From Sipunculus nudus (lineage: Eukaryota > Annelida > Sipuncula > Golfingiida > Sipunculidae): a stretch of 64,000 nt of DNA. The stretch is from contig CM049307.1 in assembly GCA_026874595.1 (NCBI GenBank), positions 52,697,370-52,761,369 on the forward strand, read 5' to 3'. Below are positions 14,226 to 26,289 of this stretch, one piece after another. The position numbers and the translations under genes are program-made. Position 1 is the stretch's first letter, and the number at the start of each line of letters is the position of its first letter. The notes under the pieces are model-generated. The model did not search any database and was not told the origin of the DNA. It saw nothing but the letters and a program-made list of their open reading frames with translations.

Positions 14226-15229
14226 CCATATCTAAACACACAATGCAGATCACATCTGCTTAAAGAGACAGTTGTGCTATTATGGTACATTTGTGGAAGT
14301 GTAGAGCCCCCAAATGATTGCAACATCTAACTAACCACCTATGAGCTAATACAAAAAAATTATAGCAAGTAGAAAAGAAAGTGAATAAAATGTGTAATCT
14401 TAGTACAAATCCATAAATGCCTTATCCAACCAAGACAAATACAGTGAACATAAACTCAATAGAGGGTATGTCAATAAATTTTCTATGAGGAAGGCACTTG
14501 AGTATTTTTAAGTGATTCAGATTAGGTCACTTCACCTGTGGTTTGTAAGCTGTTATGTTAAGTCCTATTAAAGTGATGTGGCACAATACTTAACATTGTT
14601 GTTTCAGGGTGTTACTGGTACTGGAAAATACAAAAGTTGGCGTCTTTTTTGAGGCATCTGTGTGTAAGTTAGTGGAGAGCTCACATAGTTCCCTGTCAGT
14701 GTGTGTTTAACAAGTTTCTTCAAAGCCTGGGTATTGTTTACCCATGATTTGCACTTTTCGTATCTTGACCTTGTGGGTTGATCCTGTTGATCCTGAACTG
14801 TAGCGTACGTCACATGGGTTGCATGGCAGCCGTGATACAGCACAGGCACTTTAATGATCACTCTGTGTACAGTACCACACCGTAACGTTACTTGTGTTTT
14901 ATAATGCCTGAGTGGACTGGTATATCTTGATTTTCATCCTGCTGCACGAGTGCTGCATTCACAGTGAGTAGACCTGTGTCTATTTATCTGGTACTCATGC
15001 AGTCTACATAAGTGTACCTGTGGCCAGCACTATACTCATGTGCCTACTTATACCAGGTATTTTAATTATATATTCTTTTGATCTATAACATCATAAGTAT
15101 TTACAGTAAATGTCTGGGGGAGTTTCATAGCACAAGCTGTGAGCTATATTGTCATAATCATTATGCAAGTGAAACCTATGTAATGTCAACATCTATGCAT
15201 TATGGGTAGGTGGCATTTATTTCTGATAA

Positions 15230-15600
15230 CTATGGAATCAACATGTTTGACGTCAACATGACACATATGTGTTTGGTGTCAACAGGACATATGTATCTAT
15301 AGGTCTGTTGTCAGCTAGTCCTGTTTGTCTAGTGTTATTGGACCCATTTGTCTCAGGTCATCAGAACGTATGTCTGATGTCAAAAGGACATATGTTTAGC
15401 TGATGTCATTAGGACCCACCTTGACCAATGTTTTATGACAAAGAATGTCTAATGCCATTAGGACCTGTGCTTATATATAGGACCTTTGCTTCCAAATGTC
15501 ATCAGGACAACTGACTAATGTTATGGGACCTGTGTGTCTTAAGTCATTATGTCTCTAATGTTATCAGACATACCTGTCTGATGTTTTTGGGAGTCTATTC
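15230..15600. repeat. degenerate ~30-50 bp tandem repeat
   Basis: About a dozen diverged copies of a phrase like TGTCTgATGTCATcAGGACaTATG occur in succession. Copies differ by substitutions and small indels, so this is an old minisatellite. No function is evident. Confidence 0.6.
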
Positions 15601-16230
15601 GCAAGACTGGTTCCTATATGGCCAATATAGTACCACATATTATGCCTCGGCCAAGTGGTATTGTTTTTATCATTGTTAGTTGGTTGTTTCTTTTTCTGTT
15701 TGCCAATTTACAAGAAAAGTTAGTTAAAAAGGGATTTTGTGATTTTGGGTGTAGGGTAACACCTAAGGATCAGTCCATTAAGTTTTGCTGGCAATCTGGA
15801 TCATCATATTATTGTTATTAGTGAATTAAAAAATGCTTTACCATTTTATGAGTGGGCAGCTCAGTTATCATAATGAGCACCAGATCCATTCACTTGTATC
15901 AGGAGCCTCCTTTGCTTGTGGTCCATCCATAGAGTTGGTGAACTGTGACACACATCTGTGTTGAACACACCAAAGTTTGATAAAATTCTGACAGAGGTAT
16001 ATATGTGGTCTCTGACTACCTTCTGTTTGAAAATTATTGTTTGATTAATTATTTGTAGGACCTAACTAACATCAGTTATGAATGTATGATTGATCCATGA
16101 TAAACTTTAAATTAAAGCCAGCTATTCACCTACCTATTCTGTAGCATTCATGTGAAATCTGGCGTTCTCTGTGTACATATTGATTAACTGAAGGTGATTG
16201 ATTCTTGTTAAGAAAAACTCTTATAATGAC

Positions 16231-16560
16231 TGATGTATGAGATTGTTTATTTATAACCTGTTAGTAAACACGGTGGAATGTTTGCCAGTGTTGATAAACA
16301 GAGAAAACGTGTTACCTAAGGTGGTTGGTTGCATATATGTAAAGATGTAGAAAGTTCACTTGTTGCAAAAACACCCTTTGCAAAGCTGTGCTTCATTTGG
16401 TTTGCTGGCAGATGCCCTTGTTGAATGTGTCAGGATAATTTATTGTTGGCCCCCACATGTTATAAACATGAGGAAACAAAACAAAGCGGCCTCTGTGTGG
16501 TGGATCCGCATATTCCGGCCTATTTTTATGACAGTTTTCAAGGGATTATCTTTTGTTGAA
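16231..16560 (+). repeat. dispersed repeat family A, copy 1
   Basis: This segment matches two other places in the window: 32155-32450 on the same strand, and about 58050-58362 on the opposite strand. Shared landmarks in order are TGTATGAG.TTGTTTAT, GTTAGTAAACAC, GATAAACAGA, GGTGGTTGGTTGCATATGT, CTTGTTGAATGTGT, ATGTTATAAACATGAGGAAA, AACAAAACAAA and TTCAAGGGATTAT. It has no open frame, no clear tRNA-like promoter boxes and no TIRs that I can see. A SINE or a relic of a longer element is possible. Confidence 0.6.
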
Positions 16561-17091
16561 AGGAGTCAGATATATGAGTAGACCCCTTTAAGTTGCATGG
16601 TTTTATCTGCTAAAAATAGAGACACTTAACACCAACAGTTTGTTTGAAGTATTAAACAGGTGTAATTATATAAATAGTAACTGTAATGTCATAAGGGTAC
16701 AATTCAGTGTACTATTAATAATAATGAACTGTCATATCATCATGGTCTTTGTTAATGTTAGTATTAAATGCATTATAATATCCCAAGATATTACAGCCAA
16801 AAAAAAATCCATCTGTCAGCACTTCAAAAAAGAAAATTGAAATGCAAATTGGGTAATTGACATGGTTCATGTTCTGTAAGTTTTACCCACAATGCTCTGC
16901 TGATGTTTTTTTTTTAAATTCTTGTTCATGCCAAATAACACATGTGCTAGGTATTCACAGAATTATACAATCCCCCAGTCAAGGTACTATTGCCATTGGA
17001 TACTGCACCTGACATTTCCTGTATGAGTATTGGACTGCTAGTTATTGTATCCCCAGACAAAGTCGGGGGATACTATGTTTTCATACCGGTC

Positions 17092-17116
17092 CCGCCGCCG
17101 CCGCCGCCGCCGCCGC
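17092..17116. repeat. (CCG)n microsatellite
   Basis: A run of about eight CCG triplets just inside the HINE-like element left end. In one frame it would encode a proline run, but the 65-codon frame around it is not a gene. Confidence 0.85.
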
Positions 17117-17220
17117 ATATAAATCTTGTTGGCGCGATAACCCAAAAAATATTTCAAGGAACTTTACCAAACTTGGTATATGTATAGATATGGGTGAGAG
17201 GACGACGCCTATTTAAAATG

Positions 17221-17232
17221 AGGTCATGACCT
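17221..17232. promoter_or_regulatory. AGGTCATGACCT palindrome
   Basis: A perfect inverted repeat of the AGGTCA half-site with no spacer, the form bound in vitro by thyroid/retinoid-type receptors. A related GGGTCATGACCT lies at 17549-17560. Whether it acts as a site is unknown; it lies within a mobile element. Confidence 0.35.
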
Positions 17233-17639
17233 TTACTAGGAGAGTGTCCTTGACCTTGAATAGGTCCAATTTTGGGGAAAATCACACAAATTCTTTAATA
17301 TCTCAAGAAATCTTGCATGGATTTATCCCAAAATCAAGTTGATGGAAGATCATGGATAGGGTTGTCATGTTCCAGAAACTGGTGGCGCCACCTATTATTC
17401 TTTACTTGTTTTTGTGCCGTTTAATACCCCCAAAATTGCCACCTTACAGTACTGTGAGCATTATAAGTCAAAAACTAATGGACAGATTTCTTTTATATTA
17501 TGCATATACATAGGTATGGGTTATGGGATGATGTTTATTTAAATTGGGGTCATGACCTTTCCTATGATAGTGGCCTTGACCTTGAATATTGCCATATATG
17601 GTGAAAATCACACACCTCTTATGATATCTCCAGTGTTGA

Positions 17640-19800
17640 TAGCCATATGGATTTCAAACATGACTTATGTATGGCCCACCACTAAAGTAAGAACCCTATA
17701 GGTTCTAGGGTCATGAGGTCAAAGGTCAAGGTCACTGGACTGGCATTTTATAAGATACTGTGGATGCATTTTAAGCCAAACTTTCATCTTAGGTCTTCCA
17801 TCTTGAATATATAGCTCACTTGCCAGTAGTGGATGATCCATATAAATTTTGGGGTCACAAGGTCAAAGGTCAAGGCCACAGGAGCTATCTGTCCAAAAAT
17901 TAGTTTCTGGATGATAATTCCTGCTTTTATTGATGTATTGATTTCAAACTTGACTTATATATGTCCCATTGAAAAAGCAAGACTCCAATTGATTTTGGGG
18001 TCATGAGGTCAAAGGTCAAGGTCACAGGGCACATCTTTAAAAAGATTGTGGATGCATTTTCAGCCAAACATTTCATCTCAGACCTTTCATCTTGCACATG
18101 TAAGTCATCTGCCAATAGAGGAAGACCCCTATCAGTTTTGAGGTCACAAGGTCAAAGGTGAAGGTCACAGGAGCCATCTGTCCAAAAATTAGTTTCTGGA
18201 TGATAATTCCTTCTTTTATTGATGTATGGATTTCAAACTTGACTTGAATTTGACCCATTGGAAAAGCAAGACCTGAATTGATTTTGGGGTCATGAGGTCA
18301 AAGGTCAAGGTCACAGGAAACCTCTTTAAAAGATTGTGGATGCATTTTCATCCAAACAATTCATCTCAGATCTTTCCTCTTGCATATATAGTTCACCTGC
18401 CAAGAGTGGAAGACCCCTATCAATTGTGAGGTCACAAGGTCAAAGGTGAAGGTCACAGGAGCCATCTGTCCAAAAATTAGTTTCTGGATGATAATTCCTG
18501 CTTTTATTGATGTATGGATTTCAAACTTGACTTGTATATGTCCCATTGGAAAAGCAAGACCCAAATTGATTTTGAGGTTATGAGGTCAAAGGTCAAGGTC
18601 ACAGGACACACCTTTAAAAAGATGTGGATGCATTTTCATCCAAACAATTCATCTCAGATCTTTCATCTTGCACATATAGTTCACCTGCCAAGAGTAGAAG
18701 ACCCCTATCAATTGTTAGGTCACAAGGTCAAAGGTGAAGGTCACAGGAGCCATCAGTCCAAAATTTAGTTTCTAGATGATAATTCCTGCTTTTACTGATG
18801 TATAGATTTCAAACCTGACTTGTATATGTCCCATTGGAAAAGCAAGACCCAAATTGATTTTGAGGTTATGAGGTCAAAGGTCAAGGTCACAGGACACACC
18901 TTTAAAAAGATGTGGATGCATTTTCATCCAAACATTTCATCTCAGATCTTTCATCTTGCACATATAGTTCACCTGCCAAGAGAGGAAGAACCCTATCAAT
19001 TTTGAGGTCACAAGGTCAAAGGTGAAGGTCAAAGGAGCCATCTGTCCAAAAATTAGTTTCTGGATGATAATTCCTTCTTTTATTGATGTATGGATTTCAA
19101 ACTTGACTTGAATTTGACCCATTGGAAAAGCAAGACCTGAATTGATTTTGGGATCATGAGGTCAAAGGTCAAGGTCACAGGAAACCTCTTTAAAAGATTG
19201 TGGATGCATTTTCAGCCAGACAATTCATCTCAGATCTTTCCTCTTGCATATATAGTTCACCTGCCAAGACTGGAAGACCCCTATCAATTGTGAGGTCACA
19301 AGGTCAAAGGTGAAGGTCACAGGAGCCATCTGTCCAAAAATTAGTTTCTGGATGATAATTCCTGCTTTTATTGATGTATGGATTTCAAACTTGACTTGTA
19401 TATGTCCCATTGGAAAAGCAAGACCCAAATTGATTTTGGGGTGATGAGGTCAAAGGTCAAGGTCACAGGACACATCTTTAAAAAGATGTGGATGCATTTT
19501 CATCCAAACATTTCATCTCAGATCTTTCATCTTGCACATATAGTTCTCCTGCCAAGAGAGGAAGAACACTATCAATTTTGAGGTCACAAGGTCAAAGGTG
19601 AAGGTCACAGGAGCCATCTGTCCAAAAATTAGTTTCTGGGTGATAATTCCTGCTTTATTGATGTATAGATTTCAAACTTAACTTGCATATGTCCCATTGG
19701 AAAAGCAAGACCAGATTTGATTTTGGGGTCATGAGGTCACAGGTCAAGGTCACAGGAAACCTCTTCAAAAAGATCAAGGTCACAGGACCAACATCTTTAA
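17640..19800 (+). repeat. 288-bp satellite array with nuclear-receptor half-site clusters
   Basis: About seven and a half monomers of 287-290 bp. Each holds two related halves. Type-A clusters read TGAGGTCAAAGGTCAAGGTC and start at 17714, 18004, 18293, 18581, 18869, 19157, 19445 and 19732. Type-B clusters read AGGTCACAAGGTCAAAGGT(G/C)AAGG and lie near 17851, 18141, 18429, 18717, 19005, 19293 and 19581. So a ~144-bp ancestor was duplicated, then amplified as a dimer. Monomers 864 bp apart (18361 versus 19225) are nearly identical, indicating a three-monomer higher-order unit. Open frames here on both strands are by-products of the repeat. Confidence 0.85.
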
Positions 19801-19946
19801 CAAGATTGTGGATTGTTAGATGGAAGAAACAATGAATATGCCAAGTGTCAGTATATGCTGCTAAAAATGGGGGTCTATTTATAAAGGGGTGGGGGCCTAC
19901 TATGTCTGGGGATACTCTGGCACCTGCGGTGCCAAGAAATGTCTAG

Positions 19947-21301
19947 TTTATAAGTATCTTCATTGTGCAATTGTTATATCTAATAAAAGCTTCAACATAG
20001 TACAAGTACACATGCTGATATCAGTTAATATATCTGACACAGTTTGTCAAATAGTATTTATATTATATCAGTCTCAATAAATTTTATACTATATTAGATT
20101 TTGAAAACAACTTCACATCCAAGACTGCATAATTATTAAACAAAACTAAGTTATTCCAGTAATATTGAACAGTTAATTTAGAAATAATACATAGAAAGCT
20201 GCAGAAGAGAATATAAAATCATGTGGCCTAGTTGTTGGAATTTATGCATGTGAAGCTTAAAAGTATCCCGTAGGCTCCATTAGTGGCCTTTAGGGCAGAA
20301 TACTGACATTTCAGTTGAGCCTCAGGGTTTGTCCTTAGAGGTTATTAGTGAGAAAATGGTTAAATTTATGTAGAGCCTCAAGGTTTTGCTCTAATTTAAA
20401 AAACAGGTGATGGATTGTTGGTCTGTTTCCAGCTCCATTTATAGAACACCTTAATACTGATAGGGGGCTTTCCGTCACAGTATTTATTATCATATTGTGA
20501 GTTGACCAATGTCTTTATTCAATAAACAGTGTGAACTACTAGCTATTATAATGGTTGGTGAATGTGAATATTGTTTATCAGGCCAGCCTTGAAATTTAAT
20601 GAAAATGCTGAAAAAAAACCTGCAAAAACGGGTAATTTCTCCCACTGACAGGTAGGGGAGGGTTTGTCACCCCAAAAACCAAATGCAAACCCCCCCCCCC
20701 CCCCATCACCTCATTATCAAAAAAGTCACATCAGACCTTCAGGCCATTATTGTATCTTTTAAAGTGAAAACAAGAATATACAGGGACAGGAGTAAAATAT
20801 ATCAAGCTGATACGTGTATATGTCTGGGACCACCAGCTCATAGATAATCCTATACATCACCGAACATCATAGTCAATATCAGAATGAGGCGATGGATGTG
20901 TGTGTTTGTCTTGCTCTTCACAGATGTTGAGTGTCTGCGGTCCACATCTGTTGGGATCACAGTCTGGGCAGTGTAGGAACATGCATGTTTGTTGTGGAGG
21001 TCGCACCATTTTTGTCTCTTAATAAGAAATTTGCAGTCCTTGAAAAGATCCAGTGTTTATATTTTTTATAATATACTGAGAAAGCTTTATACTTCCCTCC
21101 CTCTCAAGTGTTTGTTGTTCTCTGTATCAGTGTTTACAATACAGGGGGAACCATTGAGAAATTTAGTTTAGTTTTACCACCTTTAAGCACCTGCATGTAT
21201 CATGTTATTTTACATTCTATGATATAATGTTATGGCAATATGTTATATGGTATAAAATGATACGGTTTTAGTTGTATGTGTTATGAATGGTATTATGTAA
21301 A
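19947..21301. other. non-coding stretch
   Basis: There is a poly-C run near 20691-20704 and otherwise AT-rich DNA. No exon or element boundary is seen. Confidence 0.4.
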
Positions 21302-21465
21302 TACAGTGGAACCTGTCTGAAAGACCACTTGTCTATTAAGACCACCCTATTTTAACCAAAAGCATTCACATAAGTTAATACTGACCTATCATATAACACC
21401 ACCCTTGAATAAAGACCTCTTTTGTCCAGTCCCATAGGTGGTCTTATTACACAAGTTTCACTGTA
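21302..21465. mobile_element. 164-bp MITE with TACAGTGGAACC ends
   Basis: The left end TACAGTGGAACCTGTCTG is mirrored by ACAAGTTTCACTGTA at the right. Inner arms match too (AGACCAC at 21322 against GTGGTCT at 21438). It is related to the element at 7502-7907 and has the TA-tipped ends of mariner/pogo-type elements. It lies about 0.2 kb before the DCUN1D3 coding exon, inside the upstream intron. Confidence 0.7.
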
Positions 21466-21670
21466 TATCATAGATGTGTATCGTGATATATACTGATATA
21501 TAATATATATATAACATATATTAAACCAGTTAAACTTATTAATTCGTAATATTTCTGATTTTGTCACATTTTTACTCAAGGTTTTTGTAAAATAGCATTT
21601 CCAGCTTTAATATAGGGATGAAAATATAAAACATTTCGAATTTTTTTAAAATATATATATTTTTTCTTAT

Positions 21671-21679
21671 CCTCCACAG
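21671..21679 (+). promoter_or_regulatory. 3' splice site before DCUN1D3 coding exon
   Basis: A T-rich tract ending CCTCCACAG immediately precedes the 5'UTR part of the coding exon, 48 nt before the ATG. It implies a spliced, non-coding first exon somewhere upstream. Confidence 0.7.
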
Positions 21680-22636
21680 GGCAGCAGGCCCAGGAAATAA
21701 ACACGGCGTGGTAGCTCCAGTTGACCAATGGGGAAGTGCCTTTCATGTTGTGAGGTGCCAGCCCAGCCCACACGCAATGGCCATCCACACACGACGCACA
21801 GGAAGGCACCTGTGACAATGCACTCAATGACCTCTAAGGCATCATTACGAGAACCAAAGTCTGTCTTGGTGGTTGGGGGCGGTGATTCTCAAAATACCAG
21901 GATGATAACCAACACGGATAATAAAAAGCCGGTGTTCGCACAGTACCCCAAACTGCCTCCAATCCGTAAAGCAAGTGCCGACAGTAAACGTCTGTCCCTA
22001 ACTCCCAAATGTGAATTCTCTGAAGCTAAGATCAATAGTTTGTTTGAACAATACAGGGACCCAAATACTGATGCAATTTTAGCGGAAGGTATCGAGAAAC
22101 TTTGTAACGATCTGGAAGTGAAACCAGAGGAGTTCCAGGTGCTAGTTCTGGCATGGAAATTTAACGCAGAGACCATGTGCAGGTTCACAAGGTCAGAGTT
22201 CAGCAATGGTTGCAAGAAGCTCAAAGTGGACTCCATTAAAGGTATTCAGTCACGGTTTCCTGACATGCTTCGGGACGCAATGGACAAACATGAGTTCAAA
22301 GAGCTCTACCGTTGGACTTACAAATTTGGTTTGGACACTGATATCGGCCAGCGAACATTGCCAGTTGATATGGCAATAAGCTTGTGGCTTCTAGTCTTTG
22401 CACAGAGTGAGCCACCAATACTTAAACGTTGGATAGAATTCCTGGAGAGACATCCAAGCATCCGGGGCATTCCTAAGGACACGTGGGATATGTTTTTGAA
22501 CTTTTGCGAACATGTGGGAAATGATCTCAGTAATTACGATGACACGGAGGCTTGGCCGAGCCTCTTTGATGATTTTGTGGAATATGAAAACGACAGGGAA
22601 AACCAAAACGTCCAGGAAAAAGAGGAAAAAGAGTGA
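21680..22636 (+). CDS. DCN1-like protein 3 (DCUN1D3), complete CDS in one exon
   Basis: Encodes 302 residues (ATG 21728, stop 22634-22636). DCUN1D family proteins bind cullins and the NEDD8 E2 enzyme and modulate cullin neddylation. The PONY/DCUN1 domain spans about residues 99-287, with family signatures KINSLFEQY (101-109), LAWKF (141-145), RFTRSEF (152-158) and WPSLFDDFVEY (276-286). There is no N-terminal UBA domain. Instead the protein starts MGKCLSCC, a glycine-2 myristoylation signal with nearby cysteines that could be palmitoylated. This membrane-anchored N-terminus distinguishes DCUN1D3 from its paralogues. A pyrimidine tract and CCTCCACAG end at 21679, so at least one non-coding 5' exon lies upstream; I could not place it. 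Residues 10-95 are low-complexity and poorly conserved. Reverse-strand frames at 21889-22236 and 22391-22606 are shadows. Confidence 0.96.
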
Positions 22637-25559
22637 AAGCTTCTCGTTGTGGTTTCAGTGATGGCTACACTTCACAGTCACTCGTGCTCACACCAGTTGT
22701 TGTGTCTAAATGTGTTCACTTTTGGTTTTAAAGCATGTTGTCTTCTGTTGACCACCTGTGTGGTTCACCACACATCCTCCAGGGGGCCCTCCTTTTCAGG
22801 CTTCAGTGAAGTACAAAGATAAACCCTCCTGGGGAACTGTTTCCAGTGCTGAAACAGAGTGCAAATTTTGAGCTCGGGTACTCTACACGTTTTACTCTCC
22901 TCTGACTCCAGTAGTTGTCAGAGTTGCCATACTCTACAAGGGAATGTTTGAATCTAAAATATGACATATTAAATGGGAAATCTAAAAAAAATGACAAAAT
23001 GGGAATTTTAATGTCTTTCTAAAATGACCCAGGCATGTATGTAGGTGCATAAGAAATATAAAACTTTCACATTTAAGGTGGTTAGAACAGGTATGAATAG
23101 GTCCTGTAGCACTTAAATTTTGAGGCAAACAATATTTATATTGGTAAGATATAAAACAAGATTCAAAGGCTTAATTAATAATATGTGACTGATATCTTAA
23201 ATGCAGGCCCATTCCAGTACCCAAAGTCAGGAATTCTGACTCTTTGAATCGGGATAGAATTTCTTGACTCTAGTACTCAATTCAGCACTTACTGTTTCAC
23301 TAATGTTATGAAGTAAACGAAAAAAAAATATAAACAAAGAAAGATACATTGATGTTTGTCCTGTGTCTGTATGCTTAAATGGAATGGATATACAAGAAAG
23401 CTTGTTACAGATTCAGTGTTGGCAGCAAATGCCCACTGCACATTACCCTGGTCTGCTAGGTCCAGAACCCTTGAGCCAGAATTGCAGGTTTTGTTAAATG
23501 AAAGCCGCTACAGACACAAAGAACCCTCAAAACTAATAAAAATACAGAATTCTCTCACTTTCATCGTTTGACATATGGCAGATTGTTTTTATTTTGTTGA
23601 TATAGCAGACCCAAAGTGTTAGAGTCAAACATCACCAACAGATGTCCCTAATGTGGGTGAAAAGGTCTATTGTGTTTTGTTGAAAGAATGAAGCACAGTA
23701 TTTAAAATAGTTCACCTAGTCTTGGACACAAATTTTTATCATCAGTTGTTAGCCTCACAATTAAAGTACTTATATCCATCCCACCTCCCCCCCCCCCTCT
23801 GTTCAGACCCTGTTTGCATATAAGGCTAATGATACATCTCTTAACAAAATACTATAAATCATTGCCATATCTGTCCCATTGTGACAAAAGGCTAAATTTA
23901 GGGCAGTCAAACCAGAATATATGGAATATATGATAATGCAACTTCCTGTGCAGAACCCCTCTGTTTAAAATCTGTCCAAAGGTCATTTAGAATTATTATT
24001 AAACCCATAAAATTAATATCATTTTATAACCTGATACATTATTTTCTACTGTTGTATTGATTAATGAATTTTTGTACATTTTCATGTGGTACTTTATAAT
24101 ATAAAAAAATCAATATTGTAAAAAAAAAACACGCTGTTTTATGAATCCACTAAGAAATCACTTCTGGTCAGATGATATTAAATTTCATTAAAATATCTCA
24201 AAAACTTTTTTCCTCCACCTTGTCTCTTTCTGGTTTCAAATGAAATTCATAAGTTTTAATTGATACTTAATATAAAATTTCAATGTTTAACTTATTTTTG
24301 ATTTGCTACCAGAAAATCACTGGATCAGGTTTAAAATAATATATACTATATGGGTTTAATATAAGTTTGGATAACATTTGATTTTAAATGTTTTAAAAGT
24401 TTTTTTTTCAGGGATGCTACCTTCAAAACCACTAACATGGGGACTCTTGACTGGTCATAAGTTGACAGGTTGTTAGGCCATACAAATAAAATACTTATTG
24501 CTGTAAGGATTCATTGCTACTAATTTTTTAGTTAATCAAATTTTTTTTTGTGCAAATGAAGATCAAGTCCTTTGTTGATGTTGCTAAATTTTGCTGTGGC
24601 ACAGATTCCTCATATAAAATCTTAAAGTATGGAAAATGGAATTTTAATTTTCCATAGATCATAAACACCATTTCAAGAAAGGAGCAAATTTTGTATTTTT
24701 TGGCAAGCTAGCAAAATTTCAAAACCAAGAAAAACATTTTCTTTAGAACAAAAAAAATGTCTTGGTTTGGCCTAAGTGTTTGACATGCAGCCATAACAAG
24801 TAATTATGTGGCCAGCCTCGGACTTGAAAAAGTGGGATTTATATGAATGGTGGTTGTGTTAACAGGGTTGGAGAGAGGTGAGTGTATGTAGACAGCAGGG
24901 CAGCCCAGGACGTATTCCAGCATCATTTATGCTTTGTGTATTATTAATGGGAATGCCTGTTCCAAGTACTGACATTTAAAGCATTTATGTACTCTTTGAC
25001 AATCAGTTATCTGCCATAGATTTATTTTGAATGGAATCCAGTGTCACATTACAGAGCTTACAGTTTACCAGAATTGACATAATCCTTGTACTTTGATGGA
25101 TGTATGGATTATTTATACATTAGTGTGTTCAAAACTTGATCTGTTTTAATGCATTGGCAGAGATTACCAGGTCTACAGTATTGTCATAAATCTTACAGAG
25201 AAATAATGTTGTGGCTTTATTTGTTCACTTGCACTAGAAGTTATAATAGTGATGATGTAAACCACACGAGCACCCCTTGGTAAAAACTGCACTCTACTGT
25301 CATCCACCTTAAACCTGCAATGCTACTATCTGTAGTCAGAATATTAGCTAGACAGCTGGCATTTAAATACATTTAAAAAATATGCATACAAGACCAGGAA
25401 ATTCACTGATTAATAACATTTCAAGCTTTCTGTGAATCACCAGGTACATTCTAATTAAAAGACCTGAAAATTTTAATTATGGCCTTAAGACATATGATAC
25501 CTCCATTTTCAGAAGTCAATCAGATTTTCCATTGGCCACCAGTCATATGGGCTTTTGTG
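22637..25559 (+). other. DCUN1D3 3'UTR and AT-rich intergenic DNA
   Basis: Contains no further exon that I can support. Candidate poly(A) signals AATAAA on the + strand lie at 23535-23540 and 24485-24490; either could end the DCUN1D3 transcript. A poly-C run lies near 23788-23797. Confidence 0.45.
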
Positions 25560-26200
25560 TTCAGAGGTCCTTAAAGAGTTTTCATTTGCTTTCGGATGCA
25601 TAGTGCTGTGTCCTTATGGCCTTCAGCTTATGGTCTTGTGCTTTTGAAAAGGTCCTTAAAATTGTTGTTAAGCCTTTAGTCATTCAGGCATGAAGTACTG
25701 TGTCCTTAGCGCCTCCTGCCAATTGTATTTTGCTCATAAAAAGGTCCTTAGTATTGTTCTTAAGCCTTCAGGCAAATAGTCCTTTGTCCTTATGGCCTCC
25801 GGCTAATGGTCTTGTGCTCTTGAAAAGGTCCTTAAAATTGTTTTTAAGCCTTCAGGCATTTAGTGCTGTGTCTTTATGATCCACAGACATCATCCTGTGT
25901 GCTCATGGTCCTTGGTCACATGATCAGGTTTACTATTGGCTTCAGGCATACTGTACTAAGTGCTTATGAGTCAAATTGTCCTTGTATTCTACAGGCACAT
26001 TGTGCCATGTCAACATGGACTTCATTCACAAAATGAGTCCTTACGGGCTCAAAGCAGATGGTCCTTTGTGCACAGAGGTCCTGTGCATGTTCTTGTTGCA
26101 TTTAGCCATATGGTGCTATGTCAACATGATCCTGTGACACATGGTCCTGTGTCTATATGGCCTGGAGGCACATTGTATTTTTTGTTCCCATGCCTCTGCT
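25560..26200. repeat. degenerate ~100-bp tandem repeat
   Basis: Three or so diverged copies of a ~100-120 bp unit containing AAAAGGTCCTTAaaATTGTT.TTAAGCCTTcAGGCAt..AGT.CTGTGTCCTTatgGCCTcC run from 25560 to about 25880. More eroded phrases of the same type (GGTCCTGTG, GGCACATTGTG) continue to 26200. It is non-coding. Confidence 0.6.
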
Positions 26201-26216
26201 ATTTCAGGCATGGATA

Positions 26217-26285
26217 AATGCAGTTGGACCAATTGGACAAATGTAGTTGGACCAATTGGATAAGTACAGTTGGACCAATTGGTAA
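26217..26285. repeat. 23-bp tandem repeat, three copies
   Basis: Three near-identical copies of a unit containing GTTGGACCAATTGGA follow one another. Each carries a palindromic-looking CCAATTGG core. Confidence 0.75.
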
Positions 26286-26289
26286 AATG

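Larger units (their letters stand above)
12921..17040. other. non-coding stretch with several repeats
   Basis: Apart from the elements listed separately (14037, 15230, 16231), I see no exon or RNA gene. Near 15630-15830 a short hairpin-bearing, thymine-rich segment resembles an eroded HINE-type left end. The 105-codon reverse frame at 13936-14253 runs through the MITE at 14037 and is not supported as a gene. Confidence 0.35.
17047..19946 (+). mobile_element. large HINE-like element carrying a 288-bp satellite
   Basis: The left end GTATCCCCAGACA (17047-17059) folds with GGGGGATAC just inside. A perfect 13-bp inverted partner lies subterminally at 19903-19915. It is followed by a perfect hairpin GGCACCtgcGGTGCC (19919-19933) and, 9 nt later, the terminus CTAG (19943-19946) with T next. 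These are the marks of Helitron2/Helentron-type non-autonomous elements. The interior holds a (CCG)n tract at about 17092-17115, single-copy segments, and a tandem array (separate entry) making up most of its length. No Rep/helicase is encoded. Confidence 0.75.

Noticed and set aside
18073-19581. Family of 60-84 codon similar frames on both strands
   Set aside because: By-products of the 288-bp satellite; no start context, and openness is broken by drift between monomers.
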